Assembly (NCBI GenBank): GCA_963832715.1
Contig: CAWHVB010000002.1
Location: 480,675 to 544,674, forward strand
Origin: DATFVA01 sp963832715
GTDB taxonomy: Bacteria > Bacteroidota > Ignavibacteria > Ignavibacteriales > Ignavibacteriaceae
Length of the DNA: 64,000 nt
Direction: 5' to 3'
Shown piece by piece: positions 8,990-19,200 of the stretch (position 1 is its first letter; every line of letters begins with the position of its first letter). The notes beneath the pieces were generated by a model, which made no database searches, was not told the origin of the DNA, and was given only the letters and a program-made list of their open reading frames with translations. The translations under genes were made by a program, and so were the position numbers.

Positions 8990-10270
8990 TTAAAAATACA
9001 TATTCAATAAAATCAGAACTTCAGCAGCAGCATTCTGTTGAACGGTTTCCGGGTAAGACTGCTGTTTTACAAGATTATTTATTTTGCCGTAAAAATTTAT
9101 ATAAGCGTTTATTATTCCATCTGTTCCGGAAATATTACTGATTTCCGTTATGAGTGCTGATTTAAAACCTGCTACATTTACCTGGAATGCTCTGACGGTA
9201 TTACCATAAACACCCAGAACTTTTACAAGATTGTTCAGCACCAGATTCCGATAATCATCAAATTCATTAGATAGCTCTTCAGCTGACTGGATTTTCTCAA
9301 TGTTCTCCTGAAGGTCCTCACCTTCATAGATGATCTCATTGATAATTGATGGATCAGCTCCCAGCTTCTGAAACTCCGACAATACCGATATATTCAAGAC
9401 TGACGCTCTTAATTCAGCAGTCCTTCTTAAAAACTCAAATTCAAGCCGGGAGTTGATTCCTTCAATTTCCTTCAATAAAGTCCTGATGGATGCCTCAAGC
9501 ACTTTACTGAAAGTATCAGACTGCAGGCCCACATCAACATAAGCATCTGCAAGAGAACTCAGATAGTTATATATAGCCGCATCTTGAGCACTCTTTGAAA
9601 CAGCATAATAGAGATCTCTGTCAAAAGCAGTCTGGGCAGCAAATCTAGCGATATTTATCTGCTGCCATTGCGAAGTAGTTCCGCCTATTTCAGGTCGTAG
9701 TAAAGTTTCTTTTTCAGCATTAAATTCAGTTTCAACGGCAATTGTTATGTTATCCATCATTTCGCTATTGCTGTCGAGTGTTCCGGCGATATCCTTATCT
9801 ATTAAGAGTCTGATAGAAGTATACTCCGGTTTTACGCCTGATTTGATTGAATTAATGAATAAATCCGCACAAATTTTAGTCACATCATTTAAGGGTTGAG
9901 CGTAAACGGCAATTCCCGGTTTTACACTTGCTGTTAAAATTCCTCGCCACTCCTTGCCGGATTTATCAGCCTGAACCAGGAGATTGTTTTCTCCATCAAG
10001 GTAGGTTTCAAGAATAAATTTCCCCTCTGAATTTGTATGAACATCCTTCAGAGATACTATATGAGTTTCCGCTAAATCATCCAACCTGATGAGTTTGACC
10101 GAAATTCCCATAATTCCTGAATCAGCCTCTACCCTGCCGGCAACCTTTGCCGTTACGTCTTCAATCCCTACAGAATCGTTTTTGCTGCAGCCAACTAAAG
10201 CCCCAATAAAAAAAAGAACTATGGTTGAAATTAAAAGCTTACTTTTTCTTAAACTCTTATTCGAATACAT
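8990..10270 (-). CDS. lipoprotein, unknown function
   Basis: 426 residues. A basic N-terminus and hydrophobic segment end in the lipobox LVGC with the acylated cysteine at residue 28, so the mature protein should be anchored in a membrane. Residues about 38-115 resemble a carboxypeptidase-regulatory-like beta-sandwich (VAGRVEADSGIMGISVKLI, then SEGKFILETYLDG). The rest, about 120-426, is mainly helical, with no motif I recognise. It follows the minus-strand signalling cluster after a 174-bp gap holding a weak sigma-54-like promoter, so it may be a separate transcription unit under the neighbouring activator. The terminator at 8901-8925 ends it. Confidence 0.75.
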   Translation of the reverse strand: MYSNKSLRKSKLLISTIVLFFIGALVGCSKNDSVGIEDVTAKVAGRVEADSGIMGISVKLIRLDDLAETHIVSLKDVHTNSEGKFILETYLDGENNLLVQADKSGKEWRGILTASVKPGIAVYAQPLNDVTKICADLFINSIKSGVKPEYTSIRLLIDKDIAGTLDSNSEMMDNITIAVETEFNAEKETLLRPEIGGTTSQWQQINIARFAAQTAFDRDLYYAVSKSAQDAAIYNYLSSLADAYVDVGLQSDTFSKVLEASIRTLLKEIEGINSRLEFEFLRRTAELRASVLNISVLSEFQKLGADPSIINEIIYEGEDLQENIEKIQSAEELSNEFDDYRNLVLNNLVKVLGVYGNTVRAFQVNVAGFKSALITEISNISGTDGIINAYINFYGKINNLVKQQSYPETVQQNAAAEVLILLNMYF

Positions 10271-10318
10271 TTTTGCGCCTGGTGAATAATAATCTCCCCC
10301 AGGTTTTGTATTAGACTA

Positions 10319-10335
10319 ACCCAAATTTGTGCCAA
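10319..10335 (-). promoter_or_regulatory. weak candidate sigma-54 (-24/-12) promoter
   Basis: On the minus strand, TTTGGCACAAATTTGGG has a perfect -24 element (TGGCAC, 10334-10329) and, at the correct GG-N10 spacing, GG instead of the expected GC at -12. It lies about 50 bp upstream of the lipoprotein start at 10270 and just downstream of an operon encoding a sigma-54 activator. The inverted pair GTGATTA (10348-10354) and TAATCAC (10394-10400) lies upstream of it. The mismatch at the invariant -12 C makes this tentative. Confidence 0.3.
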
Positions 10336-10444
10336 AGCTCATAAAGTGTGATTATGGGCTAATTTTGGTCTATTTTATTGCACTTAGTGGGATTAATCAC
10401 GAAAAATTTTCGCGCCGGATAAAGGAAGTGCGCAGTATGAGGAT

Positions 10445-11419
10445 TTAAAAAGAATAGGTTAAATTCAGGGTCAGTCCCCTAAAGTCATTGTAGTGGAAGG
10501 AAACTTTTTTCGAAATGTCATTTACCGGTTCATCATCCATAAAGAAGAGTAGATCCAGCTGGGAGTATACCCAGAGGATTCCGAAGGATATCAGGGATAT
10601 ATTTCTTTTATTGTATAAGTCATTATAGTCGTTGTACCTCATTTCAATCTTTTTCGGGTCTGTTTCTACAAGATATAATTTATGTTTTTCTTCCGTTTGC
10701 ACCCCATAGTAAATGGAGGAGACTAGGGCAGCCGATCCTAAAACCGTAAGGAAAACACTTTTAAAATTAACATCCAGATATAAATGCCCGAGACCGGGAA
10801 TAATGAGTGACCTCGCTATTGCATTTTTTATCCGGTTTTCATGCTCCACATCATATTGAATTCTGGGGACATAGACGGTATCTAACCTGACCACTGTCCG
10901 GGCTTCAATTTCTTTCTGCTGCTGAATATAATTTTGTTTAACCTGCTTATAAAACGAAATTATTTTGGGAGAAGTTTTTGTTGAATCGAAGGTATACGAG
11001 GTATCTATCCGCAGTATTTCGATGAAACTTTTTTTAGCTGCGTCATCTTCCGAAAGTGAATAGTGGGAAATTCCTTTTAGTTTATATATATCCTCTAAAT
11101 CATTTTTTGTTAAAGGAGCCGGCCTTAGCAATAATTTGTTTGCAATTGAGATTACATCCGCATATTTAAACTGATCGAACTTCTTTTTCATCAAATTAAG
11201 GGTATCCCGGACTGAGATTGAATCCTTATTTACAGGTGTTAAAACAGTTGTATCTTTTACGATAGAAGAATCTGAAACAAGTGATGAGTCTTTAGCTGCC
11301 GCGGAATCAGGAACAAGAGTGTTTTTCACAACAGAAGAATCAATCTCCTGTGCGGGAGTTGAAATGAGTATTCCGGCAAACACAAATACAAAAAAGAAAG
11401 CCTTTACAGTATTATGCAT
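10445..11419 (-). CDS. TPR / DUF5683-like membrane protein
   Basis: 324 residues. A signal peptide at about 1-23 is followed by a low-complexity linker rich in Ser, Thr, Val and Lys with repeated VKDT/VSDSS-type units (about 28-75), a helical TPR-like part (about 80-165, with SFIEILRIDTSYTFD) and a C-terminal module that begins RSLIIPGLGHLYLD, the hallmark of DUF5683-type domains. Two membrane segments follow (about 222-241 and 275-293). It ends the operon behind the PEGA kinase, 66 bp away. Proteins of this layout are usually listed as envelope proteins of unknown function; a link with the kinase or its PEGA domains is inference. Confidence 0.75.
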   Translation of the reverse strand: MHNTVKAFFFVFVFAGILISTPAQEIDSSVVKNTLVPDSAAAKDSSLVSDSSIVKDTTVLTPVNKDSISVRDTLNLMKKKFDQFKYADVISIANKLLLRPAPLTKNDLEDIYKLKGISHYSLSEDDAAKKSFIEILRIDTSYTFDSTKTSPKIISFYKQVKQNYIQQQKEIEARTVVRLDTVYVPRIQYDVEHENRIKNAIARSLIIPGLGHLYLDVNFKSVFLTVLGSAALVSSIYYGVQTEEKHKLYLVETDPKKIEMRYNDYNDLYNKRNISLISFGILWVYSQLDLLFFMDDEPVNDISKKVSFHYNDFRGLTLNLTYSF

Positions 11420-11484
11420 ACAACTATAATGATTAGCTTAGGAATGGGTAAATTACATGAAAGTTAGAAAAGATGCATAATTTT

Positions 11485-12996
11485 TTACTCGGAGGGAGTG
11501 TTCTCAAAACTAAAAGTGACTTCAGTGGTGTCTTTTGCCGTGATCTTTATCCTTTTCTGCAGGGTATCGGCGTATTGTTTGTTTGTTATCTGAATATTGT
11601 ACCTGCCGGGATAAAGGTTGATTGGATCACGAAGAGGGGTGGTACCCACATGTCTTCCATCAATAAAAACCTCTCCCCAGGGCTGTACTTTACAATCCAG
11701 GCTTCCGGTCAGTTCCTGAAAATTGATCTTTACCGATTCAATTTTCTGATTCGAAATATTTATTTTTTTAACATAAGGAGGGTAGTCGGGATGAACAAGT
11801 TTCAGCGAATGCGGGCCGGGGTTTAATTGAATATAATCATCAAGGGGTGTGGTATCAATTTTTTTATTATCTATATAAACATCAGCATAAGGTTTGGCTT
11901 CAACAAAAAGCTTACCCGGAAGAAGAGAATTTGCACTTGAAGCATCCGGGAGGGTCCGCGCATAATTTTCCGTAAAAATATTGCGTGAATTTTTATCGGC
12001 AAAATCATAGTTTTTTCCCGAGAGGTTTTTATTGATTTCTTCCCGGGAAGCAGGACTTCCAAGGTAATATATTCCAAAGGTTATCAGGATCATAGCGATT
12101 ATTAGAGCAGCCCCGGCGATAAAGTATTTATTGGTATTTATATCGCTGCTGTTTTCAACTTCAACCTTTAAATCATGATTTGAAGCCTCTATACCCAGAA
12201 TATTTAATATTTCCTCCGCCGAACCAAACCTGTTTTCAGGATTCTTTTTAAGCAGACCGATCAGTATCCTTTGAATGTCTTCCGGCAGATGCTCAGTTCT
12301 GGCTTTTATATCATCTTCGTTAAAGGTAAGGATTTTATTTATGGTTTCATTTATATCTCTGCCAAGAAAGGGATTTTCATCTGTAAAGAGCTCGAGAGCT
12401 ACTATCCCGGCAGAGAACAAATCGGATTGAGGCTGCAGATCTTCTCCCCTGATCTGCTCAGGAGACATATAGCTGGGTGTTCCAACAATTGATGACTGCA
12501 CCGTAAGCTTTGTTTCATCCTGCATCAGCGCAAGTCCGAAATCTGCTATTTTTAATTCAAGACGGGAGTTTACGAGCAGATTTTCAGGTTTGATATCCCG
12601 ATGAACGATATGATTCTGATGTGCCGCATTTAATGCTTTCATCAGACGAATAACCAGCGATCTTTTCTGCTCAAAGGTATAATTATTCTGTCTTATTATA
12701 TTCCTTAAATTCTTGCTTTCAAAGTATTCGAACGAAATGTAAAAGTTATTTTTATACATTCCGAAATCCAGCACTTTGATAAGATTCGGATGATCTAGTT
12801 GAGCAAGAATTTTAGCTTCTCTTTTGAAACGGGCGAGAATAGTTTTGTCGGAAAGTTCATCTGTATTAAGAGTTTTTAATATGATTTTCTTTCCGAGATA
12901 GATGTGATTTGCCAGGTATACACTTGTGTACACATCTTTCTTGATTGTATCAATTATCTCAAACTTATCGTATAATATTTCCGTGGAAGTGTGCAT
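11485..12996 (-). CDS. Ser/Thr protein kinase with C-terminal PEGA domains
   Basis: About 503 residues from the ATG at 12996, which overlaps the upstream stop codon as TGATG; this overlap decides the start over an in-frame ATG at 13038. The Hanks-type kinase domain (about residues 8-270) has the catalytic Lys in IILK, the Glu in FKREAKIL, HRDIKPENLL, DFG and GTPSYMSPEQ. The glycine-rich loop is degenerate (IKKDVYTSVYLA, no GxGxxG). One membrane helix follows near 298-320, then two PEGA domains with the diagnostic VYIDNKKIDTTPL and VFIDGRHVGTTPL segments. The kinase should face the cytoplasm with the PEGA repeats outside the inner membrane. It is translationally coupled to a sigma-54 activator, suggesting one signalling pathway. 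Substrates are unknown. Confidence 0.92.
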   Translation of the reverse strand: MHTSTEILYDKFEIIDTIKKDVYTSVYLANHIYLGKKIILKTLNTDELSDKTILARFKREAKILAQLDHPNLIKVLDFGMYKNNFYISFEYFESKNLRNIIRQNNYTFEQKRSLVIRLMKALNAAHQNHIVHRDIKPENLLVNSRLELKIADFGLALMQDETKLTVQSSIVGTPSYMSPEQIRGEDLQPQSDLFSAGIVALELFTDENPFLGRDINETINKILTFNEDDIKARTEHLPEDIQRILIGLLKKNPENRFGSAEEILNILGIEASNHDLKVEVENSSDINTNKYFIAGAALIIAMILITFGIYYLGSPASREEINKNLSGKNYDFADKNSRNIFTENYARTLPDASSANSLLPGKLFVEAKPYADVYIDNKKIDTTPLDDYIQLNPGPHSLKLVHPDYPPYVKKINISNQKIESVKINFQELTGSLDCKVQPWGEVFIDGRHVGTTPLRDPINLYPGRYNIQITNKQYADTLQKRIKITAKDTTEVTFSFENTPSE

Positions 12997-14486
12997 CAAA
13001 CTTTTTCTTCTATCTCTTTCAGTTTTAACTGAACCCATCTGACTGAAACACCAAGGGACTTTGCCGTCGCGGTTCGGTTGCCGTTAAATTCTTTTAACCT
13101 TCTCATAAGAAGCATTTTTTCAAAGTCTCTGAGAGTACCGCCGAATTCCATATCGCTCGATTCTTCTTCAATCACAATATGCTCAGGCAGCAGTTTATCC
13201 GAATCGCATAAAATCAAAGCCCTCTGCAGTACATTTTCAAGCTGTCTCACGTTTCCGGGCCAGCTGTATTCCTCCAGTATCTTAAGCGTTGCTGATGCTA
13301 CCCGGATATTTTCACTGGAGTATTTTTTAATCAGGTAATCAACAAGCAGCGGGATATCTGTTCTGCGTTCCCGTAACGGGGGTACTCTTATCGGGAATAC
13401 ATTCAGCCGGTAAAACAAATCTTCTCTGAATGCCCCATCCTTTACCAGCTGCCTTAGGTCCTTATTAGTAGCTGCTATAACCCTAACATCTACTTTTATA
13501 ATCTGTGTATCCCCAAGCCGCATAATTTCCTTATTCTGAAGTACCCTGAGTAATTTTGCCTGGAGGGCAAGAGAAATGTCAGCAATCTCATCAAGGAAAA
13601 AAGTTCCTTCGCTGGCTACTTCAAATAATCCTTTTTTGTCTGTATTAGCGCCGGTAAAAGCACCTTTCTTATAGCCGAACAATTCACTTTCAAGAAGTGA
13701 ATCAGGTATTGACCCGCAGAACTGGGCAAGATAAGGAAGTTCTCTTCTGCTGCTCAGGTTATGTACCGCTCTTGCCACTAATTCCTTACCGGTTCCGCTT
13801 TCACCGAGCAGTAAAACTGTTGCATCAGTACCTGCAACTTTATGAATCAGCGTCGCAAGTTTCTGCATAGCAGGACTATCGCCGATCAATTCAGGAATAT
13901 TCTTGGATGCCTGCAGCTGATTGCGAAGAATTATATTTTCATCTTCGAGTGCTTCAAGCCTTGTGATTCTGTCGAGTGCGAGCGAAACTAAATTCGAGAA
14001 GAAATCGAGGAAAACCATATTCTCTTCGGTAAATTCTTTCCTGTTGATACTACTGTCAACAAGAATGACACCCCAGACCTTATCGTTTCGTTTAATCGGT
14101 ACACCCAATATAGATTTTATATTGTGGATCTGGATACTCTCGTACTGCGATATATTCGGATCGTTCTGAACATCATGATAGAGTACGGGATTTCCGCGTT
14201 CTATTACCTTCTGAAGAATACTCGATGAAAAAACAGAAATATCCCCAATGCTCTGCTGCTCCATATTGCGGGCACCGATAATTGAAAATTTATTTGCATC
14301 TGCTTCATATTTCACAAATAATCCCCTGTCGGCATGCAGAACCCTGATAATTACGTCGAGCGTTTCTTTTATCAGACTGTCCTGGTATATAGCAGAATTT
14401 AACGCCTGGCTTATTTTATACAGAGTCTCAAACTGTTCTTTACCTATCTGCTTTATGTTCTCAATCGTCTCTGCTGAGCCGTTCAT
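12996..14486 (-). CDS. sigma-54-dependent transcriptional activator with GAF domain
   Basis: About 496 residues from the ATG at 14486; an upstream GTG at 14516 is possible but would overlap the preceding gene. Domain order: N-terminal GAF sensor (about 15-185), AAA+ domain (about 210-440) and C-terminal Fis-type HTH (about 455-496). The AAA+ part has Walker A GESGTGKE, the sigma-54 contact loop GAFTGA, Walker B FLDEIAD and the sensor WPGNVRQLEN segment. The last helix pair NRTATAKSLGVSVRWVQLKL is the DNA-binding unit. It should open promoters bound by sigma-54 polymerase in response to a small ligand or to phosphorylation by the coupled kinase; the second is inference. Confidence 0.93.
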   Translation of the reverse strand: MNGSAETIENIKQIGKEQFETLYKISQALNSAIYQDSLIKETLDVIIRVLHADRGLFVKYEADANKFSIIGARNMEQQSIGDISVFSSSILQKVIERGNPVLYHDVQNDPNISQYESIQIHNIKSILGVPIKRNDKVWGVILVDSSINRKEFTEENMVFLDFFSNLVSLALDRITRLEALEDENIILRNQLQASKNIPELIGDSPAMQKLATLIHKVAGTDATVLLLGESGTGKELVARAVHNLSSRRELPYLAQFCGSIPDSLLESELFGYKKGAFTGANTDKKGLFEVASEGTFFLDEIADISLALQAKLLRVLQNKEIMRLGDTQIIKVDVRVIAATNKDLRQLVKDGAFREDLFYRLNVFPIRVPPLRERRTDIPLLVDYLIKKYSSENIRVASATLKILEEYSWPGNVRQLENVLQRALILCDSDKLLPEHIVIEEESSDMEFGGTLRDFEKMLLMRRLKEFNGNRTATAKSLGVSVRWVQLKLKEIEEKV

Positions 14487-14505
14487 TCTCAAAATATTAT
14501 CTCCA

Positions 14506-15492
14506 TTATTGTACACTAAAACTTGCCGGCAGCGATCTGTCCTTATTATTAAAATTATCTATTACCCAGATGACCCACCAGTAGCTGCCTGCATCTAAAC
14601 TGTCAACCGAAAATGTTGTATCCTGGGCAGGGATATTACTGCCTCTTTTTACAAGGAGACTGCCGTCATTTGTATATATTTCTACCATGTAATGAAAGGT
14701 GTAACCTGCTGCAAAACTGTTCCATGACAGATCAAACGGCTGAGTCGTTATTACCTGATCATCCGTAGGCTGAAGCCCCGTTACCTGGTCTTTTATTATG
14801 CGGGTAACTTTGCCTCCTTTTAACAAATAAATATCTCCTAAAACATCTCTTATGCGAAAATCGAATTCGAGACCGATCGTCTGCTCAATATCAGAAAGGT
14901 TCAGGTCTTCGGGAGTCAGCACCGCCTGAAAATATTTCGAAGCGACATTAAAATCCATAGCTTTATCAAGTCCCTGCTGATCATTTAACACAAAGACTGT
15001 ATCAATATCATTATCAACATCAATAATTTTTGTCTGAATCACCAGGTTATCCATCTCAGAATTCGGGCTGATTGTATTGATAACCTCACTGTATATAAAC
15101 AGGCTATCCAGCATGGGAATCTTGTTCAGATTTACCTGTTTATTAACTTTGCGCGTACCTGCCCAGTCAACCCGGACGGTATCCGTATGGTATCCTTCTT
15201 TCCGAAAAATTAATGATCCATTTTCAGTTTTGATATTAGGAATGATAAAGTTCCCGGAAGTGTCTGAATAAACCAGTCTTTCTCCAGGCTTCCAGATAAC
15301 TTCAACATTTTTTATTGGGGTATAGGGCAGACTGAATGTCTGTACATTTCCATCTATCGTGCCGAGCTGATTATCAGGAGAATTCGGGTCAAGAGGGTTT
15401 TCTCTCGGCGCTTCACAGGAATTCAGAAATAACATTCCTGAAACAAGTACAAAGGCAATTATACTTTTAATTTTTTCCTCGGGCAAATACAT
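14506..15492 (-). CDS. lipoprotein with fibronectin-like C-terminus
   Basis: About 328 residues from the ATG at 15492; extending further upstream needs a TTG start and would put a long non-hydrophobic leader before the signal sequence. Lipobox LNSC, acylated Cys near residue 26, followed by ENPLDPNSPDN. Residues about 40-120 look like a carboxypeptidase-regulatory-like fold (GTIDGNVQTFSLPYTPIKNVEV). The C-terminal about 100 residues resemble an Fn3-like sandwich (FDLSWNSFAAGYTFHYMVEI ... GSYWWVIWVIDNF). It is the first gene of the minus-strand cluster with the sigma-54 activator and kinase, a few bases before the activator, so it could be an envelope input to that pathway. No family name recognised. 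Confidence 0.78.
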   Translation of the reverse strand: MYLPEEKIKSIIAFVLVSGMLFLNSCEAPRENPLDPNSPDNQLGTIDGNVQTFSLPYTPIKNVEVIWKPGERLVYSDTSGNFIIPNIKTENGSLIFRKEGYHTDTVRVDWAGTRKVNKQVNLNKIPMLDSLFIYSEVINTISPNSEMDNLVIQTKIIDVDNDIDTVFVLNDQQGLDKAMDFNVASKYFQAVLTPEDLNLSDIEQTIGLEFDFRIRDVLGDIYLLKGGKVTRIIKDQVTGLQPTDDQVITTQPFDLSWNSFAAGYTFHYMVEIYTNDGSLLVKRGSNIPAQDTTFSVDSLDAGSYWWVIWVIDNFNNKDRSLPASFSVQ

Positions 15493-15675
15493 TAAAAATG
15501 AAGAAAAAGTTCTGGATAATAAGAAAATTTTTCGTATCAAACCATACTTATCAGCACATTTTTCGTACTAAAAGGTATAAAAATTATGACTTAGATAGTA
15601 AGAAAAATTAATTAACTTGAAATTTTTACGGAGTGTGTATTAAAATAAGACGAGGAAAACAATAATTCGCGAAAA

Positions 15676-16092
15676 TTATTCCTTTTCTACGACCAGCCTG
15701 ATTCTGTATGAATCTGGTGAAATTTTCTTCTCGATTTCAGGGTACGGCTGCAGATCCAGAAGATGGATTTTAAAACCCCCGGCATCCGATTGCCTGGGGT
15801 CAAGTGTTGTATTAAGTTCTTTAATCTCATCTGCCGATCCCTTATTTCGGACTGAAATTTCTACACGGCCATTTCCTTCCCATACACACTCAGCACCTTT
15901 TGGACACCTTGAATCTTCAATAACTCGGTTAAAAGTTATTTCAAGACCGGAATCTTTTATCTCCGCCTGTTGTCCCGGACTGATATAAAACTCTTCACTT
16001 AAACCAGCACTTACTGTATCATCGCATCCGGTAAAAGCAATGAAAACAGAAGTGTATGATAGGCAAACCAGAGTTTTAAAGATCAAATTCAT
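15676..16092 (-). CDS. small lipoprotein with SRCPxGxxCxWxG motif
   Basis: 138 residues. A hydrophobic leader ends in FTGC, placing the acylated cysteine at residue 23. The mature part is a small beta-rich domain with the motif SRCPKGAECVWEGNGRV, in which two cysteines could form a disulphide. The motif recurs in short hypothetical lipoproteins of Bacteroidota. No function is established to my knowledge. It lies alone between the signalling cluster and the divergent metallopeptidase gene. Confidence 0.75.
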   Translation of the reverse strand: MNLIFKTLVCLSYTSVFIAFTGCDDTVSAGLSEEFYISPGQQAEIKDSGLEITFNRVIEDSRCPKGAECVWEGNGRVEISVRNKGSADEIKELNTTLDPRQSDAGGFKIHLLDLQPYPEIEKKISPDSYRIRLVVEKE

Positions 16093-16232
16093 TTATGTCT
16101 AATCTGAAAAAATTTAAGCAATTAATCCAGTACATTTAAATAATATCAGCTTCAGTAATTATTGACTGCTATCACCACTCCATCTCCTATTTCATTTAAT
16201 CTTTGACAAGTATATTTTTCAGGAAAAAGAAC

Positions 16233-19200
16233 ATGATCAAGTTCAAAGCTCTTTCTATTTTCATCATCTTATTTCTCATCTTAATCGTAAGTCAGAGTGC
16301 TTACGCTCAGTATTTCGGACGAAATAAAGTACAATACAATGATTTTCAATTTAAAGTATTACACACTCCCAATTTCAATATTTATTTTTACCCTGAAGAA
16401 TCTAAAGGCGCACATATTGCAGCCCTGATGGCTGAAAGGTGGTATAAACGGCAGTCTTTTTATTTCGGGGACTCACTTCATGGGAAACAGCCTCTTGTTC
16501 TATACGGCAGCTTTCCTCAGTTCGTACAAACAAATATAATATCCGGACAGATAAGTGAAGGAGTAGGCGGTGTTACGGAACCTTTCAAGAGAAGGATTGT
16601 TCTGCCACTGGCAGGCCCGCTGAGTGAAACAAACCACGTTATAGGGCATGAACTTGTGCATGCTTTTCAATATGATATTACCGGAGCGATGAGAAGCACT
16701 TTCAGCGGCCAGGCGCCCCAGCTTTCAAAACTCCCTCTCTGGTTTGTTGAAGGAATGGCCGAGTTTCTTACTCTGGGTCCGGACGATCCTTTTACGGCGA
16801 TGTGGATGCGCGATGCGGTTCTGAATGAAATTCCGACTATTGATGACCTGAATAATCCTGAATACTTCCCCTACAGGTATGGAGATGCCCTCCTTGCTTA
16901 CATTGCAGGTAAGTGGGGAGATAAAAAAATAGCTGATCTGCTTACAACATCAGCGTATATCGGAAACATTAACGATGCGATTGATACACTTTTCCATGTA
17001 CCGGCCGATTCGCTTTCGAAGTTATGGGCAAACTCGCTTCATGATCAGTATGACTCATTGAAAAGTCAGACAAAACGACCTGCTGACTATGGAAAAAAAA
17101 TTATCTCATCAGATAATGGGGGGGAATTGAACATAGCTCCAGTACTCAGTCCGGACGGAAAAAATCTTGTTTTCTTCTCTTCAAAAAATTTATTCGCAAT
17201 AGATCTGTTCCTGGCTGATGCTAAAACAGGAAAAATAAAAAGAACTATCCTTAAAACAGAACTTGACCCTCACCTTGAAAGTCTCGAGTTCATCAATTCA
17301 GGAGGTTCATGGAATCCCTCAGGAGATAAATTCATTTTCCCGGCTGTAACAAAAGGCCGGCCGATACTATCCATTATTAATGTCAATACAGGTGATATCG
17401 AAAAAGAAAAAAGATTTGACAATCTGGGTGAAATCCTGAACCCTTCATGGTCTCCTGACGGGAGATATATTGTGTTCTCCGGAAATGAAGGCGGGCTTAC
17501 AGATTTATTCATATATGATCTGCAATCTGATTCACTGAGACGGCTAACTAATGATTCGTTTGCTGAACTCCAGCCTTCGTGGTCTCCTGACGGAAGCAGA
17601 ATTGTATTTGCTACTGACCGTTTTACTACCAACCTCGAAGATCTGGATATAGGAAATTACGAATTGGCACTGCTTAACCCTGCTGACGGAAAGATAACTG
17701 AAGTTAAAACTTTCAAAGGTGTAAAGAATATTAATCCTCAATGGTCTTATGACGGAAAAAGTATTTACTTTTTATCAGCTCCGCAGGGAATTACAAACTT
17801 GTATAAGGTTGATTTGGATTCGGATAATATTACACAATTGACAAACCTGTTTGTCGGTATTACAGGAATTACAGATATCAGTCCCGCATTATCTGTCGCA
17901 GGAAAAAACGACGAAGTAGTAGTAAGTACCTTTGAAAAAAGGAAGTATAATATTTACAGGTTTGATAAGATCAATCCCGAAGAACCGGTTAAATTAACTG
18001 GTTCGGATCCGGCGAAGCTTCCTCCGGAAACAAGAGCTTCCACACTTTTGGTCAATAGTTTCGCAGATCCGCATTACGGCCTGATGACGGATAGTAGTTT
18101 TACGGTTACAGATTATTCACCTTCTCTGTCATTAACAGGAATCAGCCAGCCTTCAGTAGCTGCGGGAATAGATAGATTCGGGACCTACGTTGGCGGAGGT
18201 ATATCTCTTCTCTGGACGGATATGCTTTCAGATTATACCCTATCCACAGCACTGCAGGTCCAGACAAACCCGGGAATTTCATTCTTTAATTCGATATCTG
18301 CTTTCGCTGGTTACCTGAATACTGCACAAAGGTGGAACTGGGGGGTTGCAGCTCAGCAGCTGCCTCTTATATATCTTGGATTCGGAGCTTTCGGACAGGA
18401 TATTAACGGTGAACCTGCATATGTTGAGCAAAGAATAATTTACCAGGAAACTCACAGGGAACTGACCGGAATTCTGATGTATCCTTTTAACCAGGTGATG
18501 AGAGTCGAATTTACCGGTGGTTATCAGAATATAACTTATACTAATTCCGTTGAAACACAGGCTGTCTCATTGAATACAGGTCAGCTTCTGGTTGATAAAA
18601 CAGAAGACCTTGCTTCGCCTTCTGCAATAAACCTTGCTTCAGGAAGTGCCGCCCTCGTATACGATGACAGTTACTTCGGCGCAACAAGTCCGATACTTGG
18701 TACACGCTACAGGCTTGAGGCTGATGAATATGTCGGTACCCTGTACTGGACAAATCTGCTGGCTGATTACAGACAGTACGTAATGCCGATAACTCCTTTT
18801 ACACTTGCAGGAAGGATACTGCACCTTGGACGATATGGAAGAAGTGCGGAAGATGAAAGACTGTACCCCCTGTTTCTGGGATACCCTGATATGGTCAGAG
18901 GATATCAGTACGGAACATTTTCGGCATCAGAATCCGCAGGGAGCAATTCACTTTTTAACAGGCTGATTGGTAGTAAAATCCTGGTGGCAAATTTTGAATT
19001 AAGGTTTCCATTGCTCGGACTGTTCGGTATTGGTGAAGGATACTATGGTTTTCTTCCGATTGAATTCGGAGGATTTTTTGACACCGGACTTGCCTGGGAT
19101 CAGAGTAATAAACCATGGTTTGCAGGAGGTGATAGAAAGCCGATAAGCAGCACAGGTTTGGTTGCAAGGATTAATTTATTTGGATACCTGATAGGTGAAG

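Noticed and set aside
8952..15492. Shared 13-mer TATTTGCCCGAGG at 8952 and, inverted, near 15490
   Set aside because: A match of this length is expected by chance many times in 64 kb.
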